Shown here: piece after piece, positions 12,000-22,950 of the stretch | Numbering within the stretch: the stretch's first letter is position 1 | Layout: every line of letters begins with the position of its first letter | Source of the DNA: Conus ventricosus | Lineage: Eukaryota > Mollusca > Gastropoda > Neogastropoda > Conidae | Assembly: GCA_018398815.1 (NCBI GenBank) | Contig: CM031595.1 | Location: forward strand, 47,455,921 to 47,519,920 | DNA: 64,000 nucleotides | Direction of reading: 5' to 3' | Program-made: the position numbers and the translations under genes | Notes under the pieces: generated by a model | What the model was told of the DNA's origin: nothing | Database searches by the model: none | The model's input: the letters and a program-made list of their open reading frames with translations, nothing else

Positions 12000-12580
12000 C
12001 TGTTCTAGCTTTGCAGTTTCACTGTTGCAGTGATCGTAGAACCTATTTCGAATCTACACATAACAATATACTAATGGTCAGTGCAGTGTTAAAAATGTTA
12101 GCCCAGGGGAGACGCCTGAAAAATGGCCAATTCATGAAAAACGGTTCAGAGGAAGACCCTTCCAGAAACAAAGTGACGGCACAAAATACCTTTTAACAAA
12201 GCCGCAGTTGAGAAACGTTGACTGACAAAGTTTTTTTTGTACCTGACAGTTCTGCAATGCAACGATGAACCATGGTTTGACACTTCTTGTCCATCAAAGA
12301 TAGACAGTTGCGTGAGTGACTTCGCATTGGAGAGGAAGACGATTGGAAGGCGACAGGTGAGCGAGCCGGGATTTAATTTTTTTTCACCAGATGTGCAGAC
12401 TTTAATTGAAAAACATTTTTCATTAAGTGCCTTTCATTACAAAATAGTTGCAAGATCGCAACGTTTTGCAAATAGTTTTTGCAAGTCAAATTAAACTTCC
12501 CAATGATCATTTGCTTTTATGTTTTTTTAAGACCCTGGATGACCGGGGTTAGCCAATGGTAAACATTATGCAGTGACAAT
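12000..12580. repeat. Module m plus downstream segment, copy 4
   Basis: The first 190 bases match the other module m copies. The rest matches 7340-7745, ending near ATTATGCAGTG. Together with copy 2 this suggests a repeat unit of about 600 bp or more whose 3' limit is near 7745 and 12578. Confidence 0.65.
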
Positions 12581-13060
12581 TAAATGCGGCATTTATCTTG
12601 AACAGTGGTAGAAGCGAAAAATGAACCCCTTTCATGTTCCTTGTCAAAAACACGAAGGTAATGAGAAGGGTTTCCAATATGTGAACGTGCAAGCACACTA
12701 TGTACAGTACGTACCTGTGCATATTCCTAATGTATGTGCATAATACAACGTTCAAACTTGGATTTTGAGCTGTAAGGACTACCGCGAAACTAAAGGAAAC
12801 GCCACCATACTTTTCGTTAAACTTGCTTAGCCGAGGTGATGGAAATCAGATGCTAAAGGAAGTACTGATTTGTGTTTACATTAACGGGGACAAGGAACTG
12901 CGACATCAACGGCCACGGAAAACGGAGATCGTATCACGGAAACTCGAACGCAGCGGTTAGAAGGGAGTATTGTTTTGCTGCTTCCTCTTTTCTCTCATCT
13001 TCCTTTTTCCACCAGTACTGTTCAGGTTGGCTCTCCTGTTCATTTTTCACCGTTCTGTTG
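12580..13060. repeat. Diverged third copy of the 3740-3920 segment
   Basis: From about 12800 the sequence parallels 3740-3920 and 10400-10560 (AAAGGAAGTACT, then ...ACGG..A.CGGAGA, then a TTTCTCTTCC-like stretch). The stretch 12580-12790 is unrecognised. Confidence 0.5.
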
Positions 13061-14520
13061 TAAACCTTACTGTCGTCATAAATGAAATTTAGTGTCGCTT
13101 TTTTTTTTTATAGGTTAAGCGATCTCTATTTTTGGCCTTCATTAGGTTTTGGTGTCTTCATTTAAAGGATCCAGGGCCCTCTTTCGTAGTATTTAGTTTT
13201 CGTTATAAAAGTTATCTCCACAGAGTGATGTTTTCGTTTCCAGGAAGTTCATTGCCTTCTTTCGTCGGGTGCAGTCGTCTTTGCTGTAATCGTCTTCTAT
13301 CCAAGGGACCGGTATCTCCTATTTTCCAGGGTTTAGTGTACCTATGTCGTGTTTTGTGTGGAACAAGGACACAGAATAGAGGGTACCAGAGGGAATGCTT
13401 CAAGAAAGGTGTCGGGGGCAGACTCGGTGATATAGCTAGTATTGTGACTGTGGATCTGGAACATGGACGCATATTTTAGAACCTTTGGGGCTGAGCTGCA
13501 GAGCTTAAGAGGAATTTTGATCCTGTTAAAACATTTTCTTGTGCGCACCTGGTACCTCCTTATCCGAGTGTTATCTAACAGAATGTCCGACATGGTGATT
13601 AGTGTCAACAAGTTGTCCATCTGTTTGATTCGTTTCTTTCACAGCGTTCATTGTCCCCCATTAATATGATTTATTGCCTCTTTAAAGGATGAGTGTGAAA
13701 GGGTTTAGTCATTCATGAATTGTCCCTTCATACGGGGTTTAACGTTTTTCATCTCCATAAGTTTTGGTGCCCGCTTATCTTATACACCAGCCCTGATGTG
13801 GCCCTTTGCGGTCGGCTGGGCTATAAGCAACATTATCTTATACTCGTTTGATCCCCTGTTTCCATGAGGTTTATTAACCTGTTTGCATAAAGTTTAGTGT
13901 CCTCATTTCATTGGATGTGGTGTCTTTCATGAAGTTTAATGATCTCCTTTCATAGGGTTTAGCATTATTTTATTTGTGGGTTTGTGTGCTTTCATAGTGT
14001 TAGTTCCTGTTTTCATAGAATTTACTGTCATTTTTCATAAAGTTTAACATCTCTCTTTGGTATGATTTAGTATTTTTATCAAAGGATTCAATCTCCTTTG
14101 AAAAGGGTTTAGCTTCTGTTCAGAGTTTAGGCCCCCTCTCCTCGCGTGTTAAATGTTCTTTTCTTTAGCAGGGTTTTGTGTCTTTTCATATGGTTTACTG
14201 TCGCTCTTGTCACAGGGTTTATTGTCCCCCATAGGAATTAATGTCCTCTGCTTTAACAGGGCTGTCTTATTAGTTGTGTTTTTTAAAATGAGTTCCGGAC
14301 CTCTTTTGTAGGAGTTAATGCCCTTTTTATAGAGTAGGCTTCCATAGGTCTTGACACTTCTTTCTCCATGAGTTTTCTTTTTTCTTCCCGAGTTTTCTTT
14401 TTTCGTGGGGCTTGGACCTTTTTTCTCAGGATTTAGTTACTACTTTCACTGGCTTTACTGTCTTTTCGGTGTGTTGTGTTGCCTTTCGTAGGGTTTAGTG
14501 TTTTTCTCAGAAAATTATGT
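13060..14520. repeat. T-rich degenerate minisatellite, block 3, with module M copy 3
   Basis: Long run of diverged GTTTAGTGTCC / TTTCATAGGG units, interrupted at 13370-13625 by the third copy of module M and at 13784-13832 by a short SINE-like motif. Unit boundaries are too diverged to count exactly; there are at least thirty recognisable cores. Confidence 0.65.
13784..13832 (+). mobile_element. Short conserved interspersed-repeat motif
   Basis: ACACCAGCCCTGATGTGGCC followed by GGTCGGCTGGGC and a TAAGCAAC end. From memory, a very similar 3' module occurs widely in gastropod and bivalve DNA; I could not check this. It sits as an isolated insertion in the T-rich array, flanked by TCTTATAC on one side and ATCTTATAC on the other, which may be a target duplication. 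Confidence 0.5.
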
Positions 14521-15299
14521 ATCCCATACTCGGAGTGTAATGACTTGGTTTTATTTGGGATTCAATCGAAATCCTTTTTTTTTCTTCTAGTAAATGAAAT
14601 CTTTTTGATTGGTGGCAGATTGACAGAGGACGACTGTCCAGGACAAGGGCTACATATCAGAGGACACGGTGCTACATGACTTGATGAAGAGACGGATTAT
14701 TCTGGAACAGTCGCCGTTCACATTTGGGCCTACTGGAAATATATGTAAGTATTTGTATGTAAAAATTCAAATGGCATTTGCAAAATAGTGCGAAAGGAAT
14801 TAGGATCGTATGAAAACACTTTTAAAGTGGAACTTGTTTCCGTGCACTGATTTTCCTTTCTCCTCGAAAACCTGATATAACTGCAGTAAGTGAGCCAGTC
14901 TTGAGGCCCAAAGGCTGGAATGTTTGAAAAAAACGATCTTCCCCCCCCCTCCCAGTACAAAGCAAGTCGGAATGGGGCACTACACTCCGCCCACATAAGC
15001 GTCCATCACCATCTTGTACACGCGCATGCACGCACGCACGCATGCACACATACACTCTCGCCCCTCCCCCCTCTCTCACTCTCTCTCTCTCGCTCTCTCT
15101 CTCTAGTGGAGTGGCACTGACAATTAGAAAAATGTGTGCTCATATTTTGAATAAGACTCGGAAGGTGGGAAGAACATAGGATAGAATAGAGAGGGACACG
15201 GTGGGTTCCGATTAGGATATAGCATCATAGACCATACTTTCATTCTTGTTGATTTGATTGAATTACATCTATTGAAAAATACAAAATAGCACATTGTTT
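14521..15299. other. Unrecognised sequence with CT microsatellite
   Basis: A GGTGGCAGATTGACAGAGGA stretch at 14611-14630 resembles sequences at 21715 and 22545. A short CA/CT microsatellite lies at 15020-15108. No gene seen. Confidence 0.5.
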
Positions 15300-16620
15300 T
15301 GTTAAGTTTAGAAAGGCCTTTGACTCCGTGAATCAAAACATGATGTACTTGCGTAAAAGTGAAGATGGCAAGTTTTATATGGCGCTGCGTGGTTATGATT
15401 GTTTTAGCGTGAGTGATTGATAGATGTTTACTCGGATGTCGACAGAGAGTGAAGCAGGGGTATGTATTAAGTCATTTGGTGTTTTCGGTGGTTGTTTTTT
15501 TATTTTTTTTTTTATTAGAGAGTTGGCTGTGGAGTTAACATAAAAAGTAATACATTGTATTCAGTTGATCCCAGGAGCGGTTGAATTTTTTCTCATGCTA
15601 TTTGCAGTTGATGTAATACTGTTGTCTAGCACTGCTGTAGGTCTTCAAAATCAATTAGATTGAAAGAAGCAGATCGTCTGTTTCTAAGGGTGAACCTTGA
15701 AAAGTAATGTAATGGTATTTGGAAAGAGTCGTCGCCTCTTCCGACATGAAAAATGGTTTTACAGTGATAGAGAAATAACAACAAATGTTTAGGAATGCTG
15801 TTCATGGCAAAGCTGAGTTTGAATTTTGCCTTATCGGAGACCTGTAGAAAAGGAACAAATAGGTAATAGAAATTGTAAGAGCTTTACGTAAACTTAATTG
15901 CATCGATTGAAGTGTATTTTGGAAACTTTTCGATGCCAAATTCGAACCAGTTATTACATAATGGTGCCACAATTTGGTTGCCTTATGATAAAGATTATGA
16001 AAAAGTACATGCATTTGCAATCAACCCCCTTTACAATTATCCGCTGCATAATACGGTGAAACTGGCAGATACCCGTGTTACATAAAGTATGTCAAGTATA
16101 TACTGGTTAGTTTTCAAGATAACCTGTCTCAAGACACTAAACGGGCCAATGAAATGTTAAAAGAATATGAACATTCGGGGAAAGAAAATTGGGTACATCA
16201 TGTAAAGGTCTTAACTATGCACGAATTTGGGATTGTGTGGATGTGCCAGGGAATTGGATGTTAAGACGGTTTATTTGTTAATTTGAAGACAGGATAATAG
16301 CCTCGTATAAAGAAAACTGGCACTCTAAAATGGAAAGTACTGAAAGATATGATTGGTTCTGTATCTTTAAAAGCATGTTTGAAATGGAGGAATATATTCC
16401 GACAATGAGCAGGTACACAGAATTTGTCTTTCCAGATTGAGATCAAGCACACTTGGCTTAAACGCCCATTGAAAAAAAAGGCTTCCATACTGAGCCATCC
16501 TGATCGTAACCTTGCCCGCCGTGTGGTTTCTTTAGGGAGAAAGACGCACTTTTTGTTTCATTGTAAAGAATGCAGTACTGTGGAGTACTACTGCAGAGGC
16601 GTTGAAGATTCAAAATAAGA
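15300..16620 (+). pseudogene. Decayed non-LTR retrotransposon (RT palm to C-terminus)
   Basis: Recognisable fragments in all three + frames follow the order of a LINE polyprotein. A KAFDSVN-type palm motif is encoded at 15313-15333. A GVKQG-like stretch follows near 15450, then an LFAVDVILLSS stretch (altered catalytic loop) near 15600. A cysteine/histidine C-terminal segment reading HFLFHCKE lies near 16547-16570. Stop codons and frameshifts occur throughout and the endonuclease is not visible upstream, so this is a 5'-truncated dead copy. The clade is uncertain. Confidence 0.65.
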
Positions 16621-16914
16621 GTAACTCGAACCGAGGTGACTAAGAGATAAAACGAATTTTAAAGAGGACGGCAAAACATTTTAGTTTTTGATGGTTAATT
16701 CATTGCGGATTCTTGAAGTTCTATTATTCTGGATGGTCGGTAATCAGGAGTATGGCGTTTGGAATAGTAGCGTTGTCTTCATGTTTGTTGTGGAATTACA
16801 CCCCAAATGTCAAGGCTGTATAGCTAATGACATTGCAAATGTTCAGTGTTCTCTCGCTCTCCCCTCCCTTCTGTCACTTGCACATCCAAGCGGACACGCG
16901 CACATGAAACGGAC

Positions 16915-16977
16915 ATCGCGCACATACACGCACACGCACACACACGCACACATATGCACGCACACGCGCACACAGGT
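16915..16977. repeat. CA/CG-rich microsatellite
   Basis: (CACG)/(CA) repeats with few interruptions. No gene. Confidence 0.9.
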
Positions 16978-17014
16978 GGCGACTAACTGCCGTTCTCTTT
17001 GAATAGGGATGAGG

Positions 17015-17345
17015 GCCTAGGGCAGACGCAGGGAACACGGTGTCGGTCCATTGGAGACGCAGGGAACACGGTGTCGGTCCATTGGAGACGGCAGGAACAC
17101 GTTGTCAACCAAGAGACGCAGGGAACACGGTGTCGGTCCATTGGAGACGCAGGGAACACGGTGTCGGTCCATTGGAGACCGCAGGAACACGATGTCAACC
17201 AAGAGGAGACGCTGGAAACAGGATGACAATCCAGAAGACGCCAACGAGGTGACGGCCTAAGGAACACGACATGAACAGGAGCACATGCCGAGGACGTCGG
17301 GAACGGGATGACAACCCAGGGGAGACAACCAGGGACAGGATGACA
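17015..17345. repeat. GGAGACG minisatellite with three-unit higher-order repeat
   Basis: Units of 31 bases begin GGAGACGCAGGGAACACGGT and alternate with a variant of about 28 bases carrying GTTGTCAACCAAGA. The order A-A-B repeats twice (about 90 bp per set) before decaying into looser units to about 17345. The same unit, more diverged, appears at 5636-5745, 6175-6400, 7175-7275, 8385-8600, 9390-9500 and 12105-12180. Open frames across it are repetitive and exist in several frames on both strands. Confidence 0.8.
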
Positions 17346-17449
17346 ATGCAGGGACAAGGACCTACTAGATCCACGGTGACGAAAAACGGAGACGCAAGTC
17401 ATCTGAACTCGCGATTGGAGCTGTAACGAGAGTTGTTGTTCTGATTCTT

Positions 17450-18960
17450 ACTTTTAAATTTTGGGTTTGCAGAGTAATCTTTTTAATCCAAGTAATCTTT
17501 AGAGCCAGTATATGCTTCTCGATATCTGGTATTACTAAACGTCCATTTTAGATGTTATGCACTGCATATTTTCTTTCAACTCTGTTTTCATATTCTTCAC
17601 AAATTCACAACATTCTTTGCAATTTTTTCTCTGGATGGTTTGGCGTTTCCAGAGGTACATAAGCATGGAAAGTATAAGTAATTTAAACACAACAATCCTA
17701 CCTCTGGTTGTACATATATGCTTAGACCAAATTTAAGATCGATTCTTTACTTCAGGTTATCTTTGTATTCAGTTGCGAGAAGTTTGAATTTTTGGGGATT
17801 CCACTTCATATTCTTTTCTTGTAAATATTTCTTTACCGAATGTTTATATTCTGTCCGAGTCAAACACTGGTTTGTTTTTCGAATTCCAGTTTCAGTCTAG
17901 AAATTTCCACAAACGCAGATACCGTTCAAAACTATTTTTCGTAATATTTTTTTTGTCCCCCTTCATTGTTAAAGTTGTGTCGTCTGCAAACTGGGTAACT
18001 TCAAAATCTTGTCTGGTGTATGGATTCCTTTTTATGTTAATATCCTTTGGAATCCTGCATGATAGTACTTCTGTACACTAAACATGACGACATCCGGTCC
18101 ACCCGATGACAGCCCCTTTGTGTTTCCAAGGTGAGGGACTTTTCCAATCACTATAATACATGATCTCATGTTTTTGTAAAAGGACGAGATCCACCTACAC
18201 AATTCGTCCCCAAATCCGAATGCTTTCAGAACTTTTTCATACATTCCCAATTCATAGTGTCAAAAGCTTTTTCAGAGCCCACTGACAAGCCTGGGAGGGG
18301 TTTTGTTTTTAAATAGTGCATTGCATCATATACAATTCTTGTTTTGTCTCCTATGTATCTGCCCGGAACGAATCCTGTTTGATCTTCATATATTCTCTTT
18401 GATATATTCTGTTTGCTATGCACAGGGTTTCTAACTTACAAGAAACCTTTAACAAAGATTCCTCTCCAGTTCAAAAATCTCATGCTTTATCTCCCTTTGG
18501 TAGACATATTTATTCCTTTAACTCAAGAAACCTTCATTCAGTGACCTAACCACAAACTGTCCAGTTTGTTTGAAAAAAAATGTTATGAAAGTTAATTGTA
18601 ATACCGTCAGTACCAGGGCTCTTGTCATTATTCACTTCCTTCAAGGCTTCTGTAGCTTCTTCCCTTGTAATTAACCCTTCTGATTCTTTTGAATCTGATT
18701 CATTCAGCTTTGGTAAGTTTTGAACATATTTGCTGATGTAAACATTTCTAACAGCTCGTTCTTTATACACCTTTTATAATATAGTCTAGCGGCTTCTGAA
18801 ATGTCGGTTTTTGATAGAATTACCCCATTGTCTCACAAGTTTTAGCATGTGTTTATTCACAAAAGGTCTTTTCTCTATAATACACAATTACTCGATTATA
18901 TTTTCTCCCTGGAAATCCCGACTTGCTTTGGATCTTGGGATGATTTCTATGTTCTTTCTT
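17450..18960 (-). pseudogene. Decayed L1-like LINE reverse transcriptase
   Basis: Read on the - strand from 18960 down, fragments follow an L1/Tx1-type RT. A linker of KLYKERAVR type is followed by a KSPGTDG motif encoded at about 18600-18622. A TGFVPGRYIGDKTR stretch lies near 18350 and an EKAFDTMNW stretch near 18250-18280. FADDTTL has its FADD codons at 17979-17990, and a thumb-like GRIVVFKLLILSML stretch lies near 17640-17690. Frameshifts separate the pieces. The endonuclease is not recognisable. A second copy of this element type is at 55640-57005. Confidence 0.75.
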
Positions 18961-19440
18961 CGTAGTTTTAAAAGTTCTATCTTGAGTTCGATTTCTTTAT
19001 CGTTATTCACGTTCATTTCTTTTTTCAAACTCCTGTACTTTTTTTTTTCCAAGTTTTCCTTCACATTTGTTTTTCCTTTTTCTTTCGTATGCTGAAAGTT
19101 GGTTTTTTTTTTGCCATAATGCTATGTTCTTTATGGGGCCTCAGTGTCGTCTTCAAGAGGCTTTTGGGCCGTGTTCTTTCTGATGTTTTTCTTTTACAGA
19201 AATTGGTTTTCTTTTTGAAGAATGAAGTCTTCTTCAGTAAGTGTTGCGCATCTCTTCCTTGACAGATTTTGTGTTCTTTCGGGGTTCAGTGCCTTCTTTC
19301 GGAGAATTTAGTCTTTCGTTTGCTGGAATTGTCTTCTTTCGTAGGACTGTCGTTATTTCCCAGGGTCGAGAGTTCTTATTTCGAATAATCTTCATGACTG
19401 CTCTGGTTTCCCGTGTTAGATTTTTTGTGGCACAAGGATA
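18961..19440. repeat. T-rich sequence leading into block 4
   Basis: Pyrimidine-rich; the part after about 19130 contains units like those of the T-rich minisatellite. The part before may be further decayed LINE sequence. Confidence 0.4.
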
Positions 19441-19690
19441 CATATCAGGAGGTACCAGAGGGAATGCTTCAGGAAAGGCATTAAAGAGTGACTCGGTGAT
19501 GTGGCATGCCAAGCTACCCGGGGATCTGGAACATGGACGCATGTTTTCAGATTCTTTAGGGCTGAGCTGCAAAGCTACAGAGGAAGTCTTTGACCTGTTC
19601 CTGATATTTCCTTGTGCGCACCTGGTACCCCTGATCCCAGAGTCGATTCCTTGTTCCACAAAATGTCTGACGGTGGCTCTTAGAGTGAAC
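19440..19690. repeat. Dispersed module M, copy 4
   Basis: Contains AGGAGGTACCAGAGGGAATG, GGATCTGGAACATGGACGCA and CTTGTGCGCACCTGGTACCC. The reading frame differs from that at 4505 and 10980, which argues against a conserved protein. Confidence 0.7.
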
Positions 19691-20560
19691 ATGTCATCCT
19701 TTCTTCTTTAATGCCCTTCTACAGGGTTCAGACTCCTCACTCTATAGGGTTTAGTATGACATTCTTTCCTGGTGATTACTTTCCTAGGGGTCTCTTTTTT
19801 GGTGGGCTTAATCCTTTCACAGGTTTGTTGTGTCGTTTTATAAGCTTTAGTATCCTTTCATGGTATCTAGTGTACATTGATCAGATGCACGTCCTTTAGA
19901 GAGGTTTTTTGCGCTTCCATTTGATTTATTTTTTCGTAGGATTTACTGCCCTACTTTCAAAGAGTTTAGTGTAATCAGAGGGTTTAATGTCCTCGATGAA
20001 TAAGCCTTTTTGTCCTCTTCATGTTACAGTGTCCTCCGTTCGTAACATGTAGCCCCTCTCGTATAGTTCCGTTTCCTCTTCTTTCGTGCGGTTAGATGTC
20101 TCATTGTATTATAGAGTTCAGTATGGTCTTTAAAAGGATTGGCTTTTTTCTTCAAAGGGTTTAGCGTCACTTCCTTAAGTGCTTCAGTGTCCTCATCTTA
20201 TGATCGTCTTTTTTATGGGGTTTAGTGTTCTTCATTGATAGAATTGTAATAGGGTCCAGTATCCTTTTTTCTGCCGGCTTGAGTGGCCTTTTTCATAGTT
20301 TAGGGTCTTCCTTCGATATCTTTGACTTTCAAGGTTTTTTTTTCTTTCACATATTTTGTCTTGTTTCATCGTTTTCTTTTTTGCGTGGTATAGGATCCTC
20401 CTTTGGTGCTGTTTGTGTTTTTTTTTTTTGTAGTGTTTAATGCCTTTTTCAAACGGTTCGGTTCCTTTTTTTCCCCCCAAGGTCTAAAGTCTTCCTCAGT
20501 AGGGGTTAGTGTCCCCCTTATTTTTTTCTTCATTCCCATTTTACTGTCCTATTTGTGGTT
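19690..20560. repeat. T-rich degenerate minisatellite, block 4
   Basis: Diverged GGGTTTAGTGTCC / TTTCATAGG units as in the other blocks. Runs into the 45-bp minisatellite at 20594. Confidence 0.65.
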
Positions 20561-20593
20561 TAGGCCTTTGTTCCTTCGCTCGGCATAGTATCC

Positions 20594-20863
20594 TTTCTGA
20601 TAGGAAATGGTGTACTACTTTCATCGCGTTGGGCGCTGCCTTTGATAGGAAATGTACTACTTTCATCGCGTTGGGCGCTGCCTTTGATAGGAAATGGTGT
20701 ACTGCTTTCATCGAGTTGGGCGCTGCCTTTGATAGGAAGTAGTGTACTACTTTCATCGAGTTGGGCGCTGCCTTTGATAGGAAATTGTGAACTGCTTTCA
20801 TCGAGTTGGGCGCCGCCTTTGATAGGAAATAGTGAACTGCTTTCATCGAGTTGGGCGCTGCCT
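20594..20863. repeat. 45-bp minisatellite, six copies, open on both strands
   Basis: Six tandem copies, each starting TTTGATAGGAAAT and containing TTTCATCGAGTTGGGCGCTG. Copy starts are spaced 45 bases except one at 42. Because the period is a multiple of three, both strands stay open: the - strand gives a 15-residue repeat beginning KAAPNSMKAV within a 120-codon frame (20541-20903). No signal peptide or family match is seen, so coding is not supported. A transcript would be needed to claim a protein. Confidence 0.85.
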
Positions 20864-21000
20864 TTTCATACTTTGTCTTGTCCAACACAGGCTTTGCCAT
20901 CATCTCTCTCGGCGTTTAGGTCATTTCTCAGGGTTTATCGCCTTCCACAGGATTAATGCTGAGGATTTAGTTTCTATCTGTTGCATGTATGCATGTGTTT

Positions 21001-21358
21001 GGCCGGAATAGCTAGGTTGGTAGAGCGCCGGTCATATAATCTTGGTTATCCTGGGGTTGCGGGTTCAAATCCCCGCCGGGCCGTTTTGGTACAGGGAGCT
21101 TTCTCACGGAATTGACATTGGTTCTGACTCCATTTTCAAAATAGTCCTTCGAATGAGACTATAACCCGAGGTTCCGGGTGTGAAGGCACATCTCGCACAC
21201 ACGTAAAATCTTATCACCATGTTTCGGAAGAGGTCAGTTTGGCCGTTGGTATGGATGACACGTTACACATAGCATGCACCCTGCGTACACCGGAGTGTGG
21301 ATTGTTAGCGCCTAGAACCTTTGGCACGGTGGTTAATAAATGCTGTTATTGTTATATG
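21001..21358 (+). mobile_element. tRNA-derived SINE
   Basis: The head (21001-21083) is tRNA-like. Its GGCCGG and CCGGGCC ends can pair, and it has an A-box-like TAGCTAGGTTGGTAGAG and a consensus B-box GGTTCAAATCC at 21062-21072. The body carries AGTCCTTCGAATGAGACTAT and a CACACACGTAAAA stretch, as in conserved-core SINEs of marine invertebrates. The tail reads GCGCCTAGAACC, then AATAAATGCTGTTATTG. RNA polymerase III would transcribe such an element and a partner LINE would mobilise it. The copy appears complete but is diverged. Target-site duplications are not obvious. Confidence 0.8.
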
Positions 21359-21386
21359 TATATTCTGTGTGTTGATCAGAATTAAC

Positions 21387-21388
<2 letters not shown>

Positions 21389-21449
<61 letters not shown>
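21389..21449. repeat. TA then GA microsatellite
   Basis: (TA)n followed directly by (GA)n. A second TA tract lies at 21527-21546. Confidence 0.95.
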
Positions 21450-21699
21450 CAATGGTACTGGGGATCAGCGCAATCTTAAAAACGGTGTTCGACCACAGTG
21501 GGAGCGACAACAGCAAGCCAGCTAGCTATATATATATATATATATACGTGGCACTGGCAATACAAGCTCATCACATCCTGACGACCGCACAGCGTGAAAC
21601 AAATTTGTAGATGTTTTTAGCAGCTTGATTTTAACTTGCTTTTAATATAATTAGAGAAAGAGAGAGAGATATGAATACAATGTCATTAAAAACTCAGAA

Positions 21700-22260
21700 T
21701 ATTTGTTTTGGTTGGTGGCAGGATCATTGAGGACGACTACTGTTCTAGACTTGTTTTGTTTTGCTGTCCCATCATCTGTGCCACGTCGGTGGCAGAGCAC
21801 CCGCGCCGCTAATTCCGACACCCCGTCCACAGCCACAGTCGGGCCCGACCCGTCGCGGCCCCGGCACAGGCAATCCACAGAGAGCAGTCGATGTCAAATC
21901 GTCGAGAGGCAACCTACCGGATGAGACTGTCCAGAACTTGGCACCATACCACCAGGGGACCATGGTCCTTTACCATTCATGACTACATACAAGGTACCAC
22001 ACAATTCAAATCGGTGAAGTGAAAGTTTTCTGGAACAATTACATTCTAGTGAAAAATAATTACAGGTACATGTGTGTGTGAATACTATTAATGGCCACAA
22101 AAGTGCAGAAAAATGGATTGTACAGACAAAAAAAAGACTTATGGTGGGTATTTTTTTAAAGTCGAGTATGGATTTCCCTCTTTTGTCTAAGGTGGCTGAT
22201 ATCGCTGTATGAAATGCGTCGGTCAAACCGATTCCTAGTCTTCCTTTATTGTCTCTAGTA
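21700..22260. repeat. Duplicated segment, copy 1
   Basis: Matches 22540-22900: GTGGCAGGATC, CCACCAGGGGACCATGG, CAAGGTACCACA, AAATCGGTGAAGTGAAA and TATGGATTTCC-type words appear in order. This copy carries an additional GC-rich stretch (21780-21920) that copy 2 lacks. No gene is supported. Confidence 0.75.
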
Positions 22261-22364
22261 GGTTCTGGTATGTTATTTTACTCTATCTGAATTGCATTCT
22301 CTTTTTCTTAGGTATGGTCAGAGTTCATTGCCTTTATACAGGCCTTATTGCCATCATTCTTAGG

Positions 22365-22950
22365 GCTTGTCTTCCACAGGATTAATGCTGAAAATTTTAG
22401 TTTCTAGTACATGCATGCACATATATGAATGTGCATTTACACACACGCACAAAGCACAGTGTCCCTTCATGTCTCTTTCCGTCCACATTTCCCTCCGTTG
22501 CTTAGGATTGGCTTACAGATGTAAAAAAAAACAGTTTTTCTTTTAGTGGCAGGATCGTAGAAGACGCCCACTGTCCAGGACTCGGTACCAGGCCACCAGG
22601 GGACCATGGCCCTTTAACATTCATGAATCCATACCACAAGGTACCACAAAACTTAAATCGGTGAAGTGAAATACAGTAGTCTGGAACAGCAACATTCTCT
22701 TTAGAGTCCAGTGTGGAAAAAGAATAACAGATGCGCGTATGTGAACGATATTAATGGCAACAAAAGTGCAGATCATATTGTGCAGGGTAAAAGGTTTGAA
22801 GGTGGGCATTGTTTTAAGTCGAAGCATGGATTTCCGTCTTTTTGCTAAGGTGGATGGTATCGCTGAAGGAAATGAATCGGTCGTACTGATTTCAAAATGT
22901 CTTAAAAACGGTATTTCCAATTTACCACGCACGCTCATGCGCAGACTTCG
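22365..22950. repeat. Duplicated segment, copy 2
   Basis: Homologue of 20935-22260 without the SINE, TA tracts and GC-rich insert. It begins with CACAGGATTAATGCTGA, also present at 20946. Confidence 0.7.

Noticed and set aside
19241..19711. 156-codon + and 152-codon - strand frames
   Set aside because: They cross a T-rich minisatellite and module M. The frame differs from that in other module M copies.
21001..21083. Functional tRNA gene
   Set aside because: The A-box region is too diverged and the cloverleaf does not close well. A SINE body and tail follow, so it is a SINE head.
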